Positions 7,200 to 12,954 of a stretch of DNA of 18,055 bases are shown here, piece after piece. Position 1 is the stretch's first letter; each line of letters starts with the position of its first letter. Source of the stretch: Terrimesophilobacter sp036565765 (GTDB lineage: Bacteria > Actinomycetota > Actinomycetes > Actinomycetales > Microbacteriaceae). The stretch lies in NCBI RefSeq assembly GCF_036565765.1, contig NZ_DATCXP010000150.1. The stretch is one strand, 5' to 3'. A program made the position numbers and the translations under genes. The notes below the pieces were generated by a model that searched no databases, had not been told where the DNA came from, and saw only the letters and a program-made list of their open reading frames with translations.

Positions 7200-8348
7200 G
7201 TGAGAATCGCGACACCACCCTGGACCCCGGAGTCGGGCCCGTCGCAATCCGTCGCGCTCGAGGTCCTCATCAACGGCCCGCTCTCCCGGAGCGAGATCGC
7301 CCGGCGCCTCGATCTCTCTCCCGGATCCCTCACCCGCCTCAGCGCTCCGCTCATCGAGGCCGGGCTTCTGGTGGAGGTCGAGGAACGCACCGACGGCCGT
7401 GCCGGCCGCCCCTCCCGACCACTCGATGTCGTCGCGGACTCCCGCCACTTCATCGGAATGAAACTGACCGGGACCGGCGTCCTCGGCGTCACGACCGACC
7501 TGCGCGCCAACGTCCTGACCACGGCATCCGCAACGCTCTCCTCACGAGAGCCGGCTGACGTAGCCGCGGTGATCACTCAGCTGGCCAGGGAGTTGGCCGA
7601 AGGGGCCCCCTCCATCACCGCTCTCGGTGTCGGAATCGGCGGCCTCGTCACCGATCATGCCGTCGTCAGGAGCGCCCCCTTCCTGGAGTGGGAGGATGTG
7701 CCGCTCGGAGCCATGCTGGAGGCAAGCACCGGCATTCCCACGGTGATCGAGAACGACGTGGTCGCCTTCACCGAGGCGGAGCACTGGTTCGGAGCCGGGC
7801 GCGGGCTCGATCGGTTCGCCGTCCTCACGCTCGGTGCCGGCATCGGGTACGGACTCGTCATCCATGACCGACTCGTCGTCGATGCCGATTCCGGCATCGG
7901 GCTGGTCGGGCACTGGCCGATCGACCCGTTCGGGCCGCTGTGCCCTGCAGGACATCGCGGCTGCGCGCGAACCGTCCTCACCCAGTCGGCCATCACCCAG
8001 GCCGTCTCCGCCGCGCTGGAGCGGGACATCGGCTACGAGGATGCGCTCGACCTCGCGCTCGCCGGCGAACCCGCCGCCCGGCGTGTCGTCGACGACGCGG
8101 GGCATGGGCTCGGCCGAATGCTTGCCGCCGTTGCCAACCTGACGGCCCCGGAAAGGATCATCCTGGGCGGGGAGGGAGTTCGCCTGGTGGAGGTCGCCGC
8201 TGAAGCGATCCAGCGCGGAATCGGGGAAGATCGCGACCCGCGAGCCCACGCACTCGACCTCGTGACGACACCGGGCGATGACACCGAGTGGTGCAGAGGG
8301 GCCGCCGTCATCGCCATCCAGCGCTACGTGCTCGGTCGGCGCCTCTAG
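7200..8348 (+). CDS. ROK-family transcriptional repressor (NagC/XylR type)
   Basis: 382-residue regulator: a winged helix-turn-helix at about 26-62 (LSRSEIARRLDLSPGSLTRL) followed by a ROK sugar-kinase-like domain. The domain shows VGIGGLVT, VIENDVVAFTEAEHWFGAG with the usual ND pair (185-186), and LTLGAGIGYGLV. The zinc site is altered: His238 and Cys248 are present, but the family pattern C-x-C-G-x-x-G-C reads CPAGHRGC (248-255), with Ala250 where the second Cys normally sits. GTG at 7200 was chosen because GGAAAGG lies 6 bases upstream; an in-frame GTG at 7161 is less well placed. It is divergent from the sugar operon and probably represses it until a sugar or sugar phosphate binds. Its stop shares a CTAG with the vapC stop. 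Confidence 0.9.
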   Translation: MRIATPPWTPESGPSQSVALEVLINGPLSRSEIARRLDLSPGSLTRLSAPLIEAGLLVEVEERTDGRAGRPSRPLDVVADSRHFIGMKLTGTGVLGVTTDLRANVLTTASATLSSREPADVAAVITQLARELAEGAPSITALGVGIGGLVTDHAVVRSAPFLEWEDVPLGAMLEASTGIPTVIENDVVAFTEAEHWFGAGRGLDRFAVLTLGAGIGYGLVIHDRLVVDADSGIGLVGHWPIDPFGPLCPAGHRGCARTVLTQSAITQAVSAALERDIGYEDALDLALAGEPAARRVVDDAGHGLGRMLAAVANLTAPERIILGGEGVRLVEVAAEAIQRGIGEDRDPRAHALDLVTTPGDDTEWCRGAAVIAIQRYVLGRRL

Positions 8349-8758
8349 CTCCCCGGCGAGATCGTGCGAAACCCGAGCTCGCTCGCGGACGTGAGAAGCC
8401 GCGTGTCGTAAGCACAGACGAGGTCAGCCCCCACGAGCGTCGCCGTCGCGAGGTGGATGGCGTCGAGACTGCGCAGAGTCGACGGGCCGAGGCGGCGGGC
8501 GATGTCGGAAACCTGCTCGGTTATGGGACATTCGGCAATACCCGCCACGGCATTCTCGATCAACTGGATGACCTCTGCGGGAGGTTCGTCATCGAGGCGC
8601 GATCGAATCGTCCTCGTTACCTCTATCCACGCCAAGGTCGACGAGAACATCGCGGCTCGCTCCGAGGTCCACCGGTCGATGGCCTCGATAAATCCAGCAG
8701 ATTCCTTCTCCCGAATCGCTCGTTTGATGAGGGCACTGCTGTCGAAGTAGATCCTCAC
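8345..8758 (-). CDS. vapC: PIN-domain ribonuclease toxin (VapC family)
   Basis: 137-residue PIN domain, the expected size for a VapC toxin that cleaves RNA with Mg2+ or Mn2+. The acidic active site is complete: Asp6 in YFDSSALIK, Glu46 in WIEVTR, Asp99 in LRSLDAIHLATA, and Asp118 in CAYDTRL. GTG at 8758 directly follows the antitoxin stop (TGAGTG), the usual tight toxin-after-antitoxin order. The 3' end is convergent with the ROK gene and both TAG stops lie within the palindrome CTAG at 8345-8348. The RNA target cannot be predicted from sequence. Confidence 0.9.
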   Translation of the reverse strand: MRIYFDSSALIKRAIREKESAGFIEAIDRWTSERAAMFSSTLAWIEVTRTIRSRLDDEPPAEVIQLIENAVAGIAECPITEQVSDIARRLGPSTLRSLDAIHLATATLVGADLVCAYDTRLLTSASELGFRTISPGS

Positions 8759-9031
8759 TCAGAACCGGTCTTCTCGATCGAGCAGATCCAGCGAGGTAAT
8801 GCCATCGGGGAGCGTGATGAGCCGATGTGGTCGCCGGTAGGGAACCTCGGGCGGAATCACCGCTCCACTCGCGATGAGCCGGTCCATCGATCGGGAGCCA
8901 GGCGTCATCCCGACACCGAGATAGCGGTCGAGCGCCTCGCGGATCAGCTCCTGCTGCGAGCGGCCGGTGCGCTCCGCCTCGGCGCGCAGCGCGTTCTCGG
9001 TCTCCGCACGCAGCCTGAGATTCGTAGCCAT
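8759..9031 (-). CDS. vapB: Ribbon-helix-helix antitoxin (VapB-like)
   Basis: 90-residue protein from ATG 9031; GTG 9037 would add two residues. The N-terminus reads ATNLRLRAETENALRAEAER, then TGRSQQELIREALDRYL. This is a beta strand and two helices of the ribbon-helix-helix fold (Arc/MetJ/CopG type), which binds DNA as a dimer. The C-terminal half (IPPEVPYRRPHRLITLPDG onward) is the probable toxin-binding tail. It sits immediately before the PIN toxin. The array of three GGTACC boxes beginning 8 bases upstream of its start is the likely autoregulatory operator. Confidence 0.85.
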   Translation of the reverse strand: MATNLRLRAETENALRAEAERTGRSQQELIREALDRYLGVGMTPGSRSMDRLIASGAVIPPEVPYRRPHRLITLPDGITSLDLLDREDRF

Positions 9032-9038
9032 GAGCACA

Positions 9039-9070
9039 TGGTACCAACCATGGTACCGATACGGTACCGT
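9039..9070. promoter_or_regulatory. Triple GGTACC palindrome array, probable vapBC operator
   Basis: GGTACC occurs at 9040-9045, 9052-9057 and 9063-9068, with repeat steps of 12 and 11 bases, about one helical turn. The outer copies extend to perfect palindromes TGGTACCA (9039-9046) and ACGGTACCGT (9061-9070). A further palindrome ACCATGGT (9047-9054) overlaps the second copy. Ribbon-helix-helix dimers bind such short tandem boxes cooperatively, so this is the expected site for the antitoxin to repress its own operon. No convincing -35/-10 pair was resolved within it. Confidence 0.7.
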
Positions 9071-9086
9071 CTCGCAGTTCGACTAC

Positions 9087-10424
9087 TCAGCCGCGCAGCT
9101 CCTCGAGCACCGCCTTCAGCTGCTCGACTGCGAAGTCGAGGTCCTCGGGAGAGATCACGATCGGCGGCGCGAGGCGGATGGTGGAGCCGTGCGTGTCCTT
9201 CGCGAGAACGTCGCGCTCCATGAGCAGCTCGCACACTCTCCGACCCGTCGCGAGCGCCGGGTCGATGTCGATGCCCGCCCACAGGCCGACCCCGCGCACG
9301 GCCACGACACCGGAGCCGATGAGCGCTCCGAGTTCCGTGTGCATCCGGTCGCCGAGTTCTCGGGCACGTTTCTGGTATTCACCCGTCTCGAGCAGGTCGA
9401 TCACGGCGAGCCCGACCGCGGCGGCGAGCGGGTTGCCGCCGAAGGTCGACCCGTGCTCGCCGGGGCGCAGCACGCCGAGGATGTCGCGGTTGCCCACGAC
9501 GGCGGACAGCGGGACGATCCCGCCGCCGAGCGCCTTGCCGAGCAGGTACAGATCCGGCACCACACCGGCGTTGTCGCACTGGAACGTCGCCCCGGTGCGG
9601 CCGAGTCCGCTCTGGATCTCGTCGGCGATGAACAGGACGTTGTTCTTCGTCGTCAGCTCGCGCACCGCGGCAAGGTAACCGTCCGGCGGGACGACGACTC
9701 CCGCCTCGCCCTGAATCGGCTCGATCAGCACCGCGACGGTGTTCTCATCGATCGCCGCCTCCATGGCCGCCGCGTCGCCGTAGGGCACCGAGCGGAAGCC
9801 GGGGGTGTACGGACCGAAGTCGTTTCGGGCATCCGGATCGCTCGAGAAGCTGATGATCGTCGTTGTACGTCCGTGGAAGTTCCCCTCGGCCACGATGATG
9901 TTCGCCTGGCCGGCCGCGACGCCCTTCACGCGGTAGCCCCAGGCACGGGCGACCTTGATGCCGGACTCGACGGCCTCTGCGCCGGTGTTCATCGGGAGGA
10001 CCATCTCCTTGCCGGCAAGCTTCGCGAGCGCCGTGACGAACGGACCGAGCTGGTCGTTGTGGAACGCGCGGCTCGTGAGGGTGACGCGGTCCAGCTGGGC
10101 CTTGGCTGCGGCCAGGAGCGCCGGATGCCCGTGGCCGAAGTTCACGGCCGAGTACGCGGCGAGGCAGTCGAGGTAACGGCGGCCTTCGACATCCGTCACC
10201 CAGGCGCCGTCGGCCTGGGCGACCACGACCGGCAGCGGGTGATAGTTGTGTGCGGCGTGCTCTTCTTCTAGCCCGATCGCCGCGGCGCTGGCACTAGCAC
10301 CCTTGGCGCTGCCGGCTGCGGAGGACTTGTCAAAGGTCTCGGGTGCGGCCGGGCCTCTATCGGCGGAGACCTTCTCGGATGTCGCCACCGCACCAGCAGA
10401 TGCCCCTGACGCCCCCGCACTCAC
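9087..10424 (-). CDS. rocD: Ornithine aminotransferase with low-complexity N-terminal extension
   Basis: 445-residue PLP-dependent class III aminotransferase converting ornithine and 2-oxoglutarate to glutamate semialdehyde and glutamate. The core starts near residue 49 with AIGLEEEHAAHNYHPLPVV, a signature of ornithine aminotransferases. NTGAEAVES, FIADEIQSGLGRTG (Asp268 to the PLP ring nitrogen) and LLGKALGGG (Lys297 Schiff base) are all present. I chose GTG at 10424, which forms a GTGA overlap with the stop of the upstream hydrolase gene and has GGAG eight bases before it. ATG 10448 would add eight residues. Before the core are about 48 residues rich in Ala, Ser and Gly that do not belong to the known fold. 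It probably takes ornithine from the upstream hydrolase reaction, directly or via arginase. Confidence 0.93.
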   Translation of the reverse strand: MSAGASGASAGAVATSEKVSADRGPAAPETFDKSSAAGSAKGASASAAAIGLEEEHAAHNYHPLPVVVAQADGAWVTDVEGRRYLDCLAAYSAVNFGHGHPALLAAAKAQLDRVTLTSRAFHNDQLGPFVTALAKLAGKEMVLPMNTGAEAVESGIKVARAWGYRVKGVAAGQANIIVAEGNFHGRTTTIISFSSDPDARNDFGPYTPGFRSVPYGDAAAMEAAIDENTVAVLIEPIQGEAGVVVPPDGYLAAVRELTTKNNVLFIADEIQSGLGRTGATFQCDNAGVVPDLYLLGKALGGGIVPLSAVVGNRDILGVLRPGEHGSTFGGNPLAAAVGLAVIDLLETGEYQKRARELGDRMHTELGALIGSGVVAVRGVGLWAGIDIDPALATGRRVCELLMERDVLAKDTHGSTIRLAPPIVISPEDLDFAVEQLKAVLEELRG

Positions 10425-11284
10425 CGGCGCAGCTCCAGCGTGCAGCATTTCACACCCCCTCCGCCGAGCAACAGCTCAGACAGGTCGACACCGATCGGGT
10501 TGTAGCCTCGCGCGCGAAGCTGGCGCTCGAAGTCCTTCGCACGTGAGGCGATCACGACGTTGTAGCCGTCGGAGTAGGAGTTGAGGCCGAGTACCGAGGC
10601 GTCCTCCTCGTTCACGATGATCGCATCCGGATACCGCTCACGCAGAACGGCGAGCCCCTGCTCGTTGAACGCGGACGGCAGGTAGGCGATGTTCGCCTTC
10701 TCACCGGGCGCGGGGGAAGGGTCGAGCACGGCGATCGCCGTGTCGAGGTGGTAGAAGCTGGGGTTCACGAGCTCGAGGCTGATGACGGGGCGGCCGAAGA
10801 TCGCGGCGACCTCCTGGTGGCTGCCCGAGGCGCTGCGGAATCCGGTGCCGGCCAGGATGACGTCCCCGACCAGCAGGAAATCGCCCTCGCCCTCGTTGAC
10901 CTCCTTCGGCACGCGCACGTCGTAGCCGTGCGCCCGGAACCAGTCCATGTAGGCGGGACCCTCTGGCTGGCGTTGCGCATAGGTGAAGTTCGCACCATAG
11001 GCGATGTTGTCCAGAACGAAGCCGCCGTTGGCGGAGTAGACCATGTCGGGCAGACCCTCTATCGGGTCGACCAGCTGCACGTCGAACCCGAGATCCAGGT
11101 AGGTCTGGTACAGCACCTGCCACTGCGCGACCGCGAGCGAGGTGTCGGTCGGGGTCTCCGGATGCATCCAGGGGTTGATCCGGTAGCTCACGGTGAAGTA
11201 GTCGGGGCGGCACATGAGCACGGTCCGCTTCGTGGCGTGACGCTCGGGGGCTTCCGCCTGGTTCTTGGTGAGGGTGTCGCTCAT
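10421..11284 (-). CDS. ddaH: Dimethylargininase-family amidinohydrolase (possible arginine-degrading enzyme)
   Basis: 287-residue enzyme of the guanidino-modifying (pentein) superfamily. Motifs visible are VYSANGGFVLDN at 83-93 (Asn86), EGEGDF at 131-136, PSFYHLDTA at 175-183 with the catalytic His179, and GGGGVKCCTLEL at 274-285 with the nucleophilic Cys at 280 or 281. The length matches bacterial DDAH-like proteins. ATG at 11284 has GAGAGG about five bases upstream. Family members hydrolyse methylated arginines to citrulline or arginine itself. The immediate coupling to rocD suggests a product leading to ornithine, which a true dimethylargininase would not give directly. The divergent Lrp/AsnC gene plus hydrolase plus rocD resembles, from memory, the Rv2324-Rv2323c-Rv2322c region of Mycobacterium tuberculosis. 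The exact substrate is uncertain. Confidence 0.85.
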   Translation of the reverse strand: MSDTLTKNQAEAPERHATKRTVLMCRPDYFTVSYRINPWMHPETPTDTSLAVAQWQVLYQTYLDLGFDVQLVDPIEGLPDMVYSANGGFVLDNIAYGANFTYAQRQPEGPAYMDWFRAHGYDVRVPKEVNEGEGDFLLVGDVILAGTGFRSASGSHQEVAAIFGRPVISLELVNPSFYHLDTAIAVLDPSPAPGEKANIAYLPSAFNEQGLAVLRERYPDAIIVNEEDASVLGLNSYSDGYNVVIASRAKDFERQLRARGYNPIGVDLSELLLGGGGVKCCTLELRR

Positions 11285-11365
11285 GGTGCCTCTCGTTCGA
11301 TTCTGGCGGACATCGTCACTCGCACGAGCCCCATCCGCGGGACGCCGGTTTAAGTCTCGCACGGT

Positions 11366-11392
11366 GGTATCTGATGTTTCCCGCCGGATACC
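11366..11392. promoter_or_regulatory. Inverted repeat GGTATC-N15-GATACC upstream of the hydrolase gene
   Basis: GGTATC at 11366-11371 and GATACC at 11387-11392 form a perfect inverted pair with 21 bases between half-site starts, two helical turns. It lies 82-108 bases upstream of the hydrolase start. Lrp/AsnC regulators bind widely spaced inverted half-sites, and an Lrp/AsnC gene is nearby, so this is a candidate operator. The rest of 11285-11445 shows no gene, and no clear -35/-10 pair was found. Confidence 0.4.
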
Positions 11393-11445
11393 GCAGTAAA
11401 TCTCCGACCTGCGCGACGGCCGCGCAAGAATTCGCGCCGTGAGGG

Positions 11446-11610
11446 CTATCCGACGCTTCTGCGCAGTTCCTGCGTGCAGCACTTGATCCCGCCGCCGCCC
11501 TTGAGCAGCTCGGACAGATCGACGGGGACCGGGTTGTAGCCGTTCGCGCGAAGCTGACGGATGAAGTCCACCGCGGCATCCGCGACCGGCACGACGGATG
11601 ATGCGGACAA
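11446..11610 (-). pseudogene. Separate copy of the C-terminal tail of the dimethylargininase-family protein (remnant or 54-aa small ORF)
   Basis: The reading frame from TTG 11610 to TAG 11446 encodes 54 residues. Its last ~38 residues match the end of the upstream-encoded hydrolase: RQLRANGYNPVPVDLSELL and then GGGGIKCCTQELRR, with 28 of 34 residues identical, followed by an extra SVG. By hand the DNA is about 74% identical to 10424-10540, so the copy is old and not a recent tandem duplication. It retains the catalytic Cys motif but lacks everything else of the enzyme. AAGGAG at 11620-11615 lies four bases before the TTG, so it could be translated. It is either the 3' remnant of a second paralogous gene whose 5' part was deleted, or a functional small protein. 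It occupies most of the 450-base gap between the hydrolase and the Lrp gene. Confidence 0.75.
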
Positions 11611-11644
11611 TGGACTCCTTCGTGCACTGTTCCACCCAGTTTCA

Positions 11645-11693
11645 CACGCAGGCATCAGGGGTTTCCGATCGCAAGGCGCACCGATCCTGCGTG
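11645..11693. promoter_or_regulatory. Inverted repeat CACGCAGG-N33-CCTGCGTG upstream of the Lrp/AsnC gene
   Basis: CACGCAGG (11645-11652) and CCTGCGTG (11686-11693) are exact reverse complements, with half-sites 41 bases apart, close to four helical turns. The right half lies 42 bases before the regulator's ATG. This could be a site for autoregulation by a wrapping Lrp-type octamer; it could also be chance. Confidence 0.3.
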
Positions 11694-11734
11694 GTGACTC
11701 GCCGAAGCACAACGATTCACCGTAAAGTGTGCCC

Positions 11735-12175
11735 ATGGACAGCCTCGACTACGGCATCATCGACCTCCTCCGCCAGAATGCCAGAGCCGGGTACGGCGAC
11801 ATCGGCGAGGTGATCGGACTTTCCGCCTCCGCCGTCAAGCGCCGGGTCGACCGGCTCGTGGCCGACAAGGTCATTCGGGGGTTCACGATCCAGGTCGATC
11901 CGAACGTCGACGGTCTCGCCACCGAGGCCTATGTCGAGTTGTTCTGCCGCGGCACCGTCTCACCGGAGGATCTGCGCCGCATCCTCTCCGCTGTGCCGGA
12001 GGTCGTGGACGCCGGCACGGTGACCGGGAGCGCAGACGCGATCGTGCACATGCGGTCTCGCGACATCGCCAGCCTCGAGGTGGCGCTGGAACGGGTGCGA
12101 CTCGCACCCAACGTCGACCACACGCGCTCCGCGATCGTGCTGTCGAAGCTCATCCACCGCAGCCACGAGGCTTAG
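11735..12175 (+). CDS. Lrp/AsnC-family transcriptional regulator
   Basis: 146-residue regulator. It has an N-terminal AsnC-type helix-turn-helix (MDSLDYGIIDLLRQNAR, then IGEVIGLSASAVKRRVDRL and VIRGFTIQVDP) and a C-terminal RAM domain (AYVELFCRGTVSPEDLRRIL, VVDAGTVTGSADAIVHM) that binds amino acids and oligomerises. ATG at 11735 is chosen; an in-frame GTG at 11729 would add two residues, and neither has a good Shine-Dalgarno sequence. It is divergent from the hydrolase-rocD pair and is the likely regulator of arginine/ornithine catabolism, sensing arginine or a product. The target and ligand are inferred from position. Confidence 0.92.
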   Translation: MDSLDYGIIDLLRQNARAGYGDIGEVIGLSASAVKRRVDRLVADKVIRGFTIQVDPNVDGLATEAYVELFCRGTVSPEDLRRILSAVPEVVDAGTVTGSADAIVHMRSRDIASLEVALERVRLAPNVDHTRSAIVLSKLIHRSHEA

Positions 12176-12183
12176 CCGCTTAA

Positions 12184-12265
12184 CCCAAATGAAGGCATTC
12201 CCACGATCGGCCGGCTCGGCGCACTGATCGTCCGGGAGCCGGATGCGGGAATGCCTTCATTTGGG
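12184..12265. repeat. Perfect 19-bp inverted repeat with nested stem between convergent genes
   Basis: CCCAAATGAAGGCATTCCC at 12184-12202 is exactly the reverse complement of 12247-12265. The 44-base interior contains a second inverted pair, CCGGCTC (12211-12217) and GAGCCGG (12236-12242). The element sits between the Lrp gene stop (12175) and the stop of the convergent flavin reductase (12274), where a bidirectional terminator would be expected. The arms are about 50% GC, below the surroundings, and no U-run follows on either strand, so it is not a standard intrinsic terminator. A terminator or a small repeated palindromic element are both possible. Confidence 0.8.
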
Positions 12266-12273
12266 AAAGTGCG

Positions 12274-12855
12274 TCAGGCGGCGATGGCCTCGTCCTCGGC
12301 GCGGAGCGGCTGGAGTGCACGTGCCCAAGCGGCGAGCTGGTCGACCTGCTTCTGCAACTCGGCGAGATGGGCCTCGGCCGGCTTCGCGATCGAGAAGTTC
12401 TCGAAGTCGGAGAAGAGCGAAAGCATGACGTTCTGGCGAACATCGGCGATCTCAAGCTCGGCAAGCACCTGGCGCAGGTGCTCATTGGCGCGCACACCGC
12501 CCATACTGCCGTAGCTCACGATGCCGGCGGCCTTGTTGTGCCACTCGAGGCCCGCATAGGCGATGGCGTTGGTGAGCGCGGCCGGGATGGTGTGGTTGTA
12601 CTCTCCCGTGACGAAGATGTAGCCGTCGAGCTCGTCGATCTTGGCTGCCCACTTCTTGGTGTGCTCGTGCTGGTACTGCTGCATGGCTGCCGGGTAGGGC
12701 TCGTCAAGCACGGGGAGGTTGTAGTCGGCGATGTCGACGAGTTCGAACTCGACGCCGTCGGCCTTGGCGTTGTCCTTGACCCATTCGGCTACGCCATAAC
12801 TGGCGCGGCCCGGGCGAGTGGTGCCGACGATGATTCCGATCCTGAGGTCCGACAC
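12274..12855 (-). CDS. NAD(P)H-dependent FMN reductase (azoreductase/quinone reductase-like)
   Basis: 193-residue flavodoxin-fold reductase of a different subgroup from the one at 465-1061. Residues 5-17 (RIGIIVGTTRPGR) form the FMN phosphate loop. TGEYNHTIPAALTNAIAY (83-100) is the flavin-contact motif, and SYGSMGGVRANEHLRQVL follows. GTG at 12855 has AAAGGA five bases upstream. Divergent transcription from a MarR regulator with shared palindromic operators suggests induction by a quinone, aromatic compound or oxidant. This pairing is a common bacterial arrangement; the inducer here is unknown. Confidence 0.92.
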   Translation of the reverse strand: MSDLRIGIIVGTTRPGRASYGVAEWVKDNAKADGVEFELVDIADYNLPVLDEPYPAAMQQYQHEHTKKWAAKIDELDGYIFVTGEYNHTIPAALTNAIAYAGLEWHNKAAGIVSYGSMGGVRANEHLRQVLAELEIADVRQNVMLSLFSDFENFSIAKPAEAHLAELQKQVDQLAAWARALQPLRAEDEAIAA

Positions 12856-12879
12856 GGATGTCCTTTCGTTGTGGAGCGC

Positions 12880-12932
12880 GTCACCAGTCTTGGTGACACA
12901 TCACCATAATTCACCCTTGGTTGACAAGTCAA
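12880..12932. promoter_or_regulatory. Nested palindromes in the reductase-MarR intergenic region, probable MarR operators
   Basis: Three inverted repeats are visible: GTCACCA-GTCT-TGGTGAC at 12880-12897, GGTGA-CACA-TCACC at 12892-12905 (overlapping the first), and TTGAC-AA-GTCAA at 12921-12932. The last overlaps the -35 of the reductase promoter (minus strand TTGACT at 12932-12927, -10 TATGGT at 12908-12903, 18-base spacer). It also lies between the boxes of the MarR promoter, so one bound dimer could repress both genes. The first repeat lies in or near the reductase leader. Confidence 0.6.
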
Positions 12933-12946
12933 CATCTGGATAGAAT
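12917..12946 (+). promoter_or_regulatory. Promoter of the MarR gene, apparently giving a leaderless transcript
   Basis: TAGAAT at 12941-12946 is a good -10 box, with TTGGTT at 12917-12922 as -35 (18-base spacer). Transcription would begin about 8 bases after the -10, at or next to the A of the MarR ATG at 12955. No usable Shine-Dalgarno sequence exists (AGG directly abuts ATG), which fits a leaderless mRNA. Confidence 0.5.
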
Positions 12947-12954
12947 GTCTCAGG

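Noticed and set aside
8967..10271. 434-codon open frame on the plus strand opposite rocD
   Set aside because: It is an antisense shadow rich in Arg, Asp and His without family motifs; rocD on the other strand is complete with active-site motifs.
11285..11635. N-terminal extension of the dimethylargininase frame upstream of ATG 11284
   Set aside because: ATG 11284 has a Shine-Dalgarno sequence and begins the usual family N-terminus. The extension is Arg-rich and reads the duplicated tail region out of frame.
12184..12265. Standard rho-independent terminator
   Set aside because: The loop is 44 bases and no U-run follows on either strand, so it is listed as a repeat with possible terminator function only.
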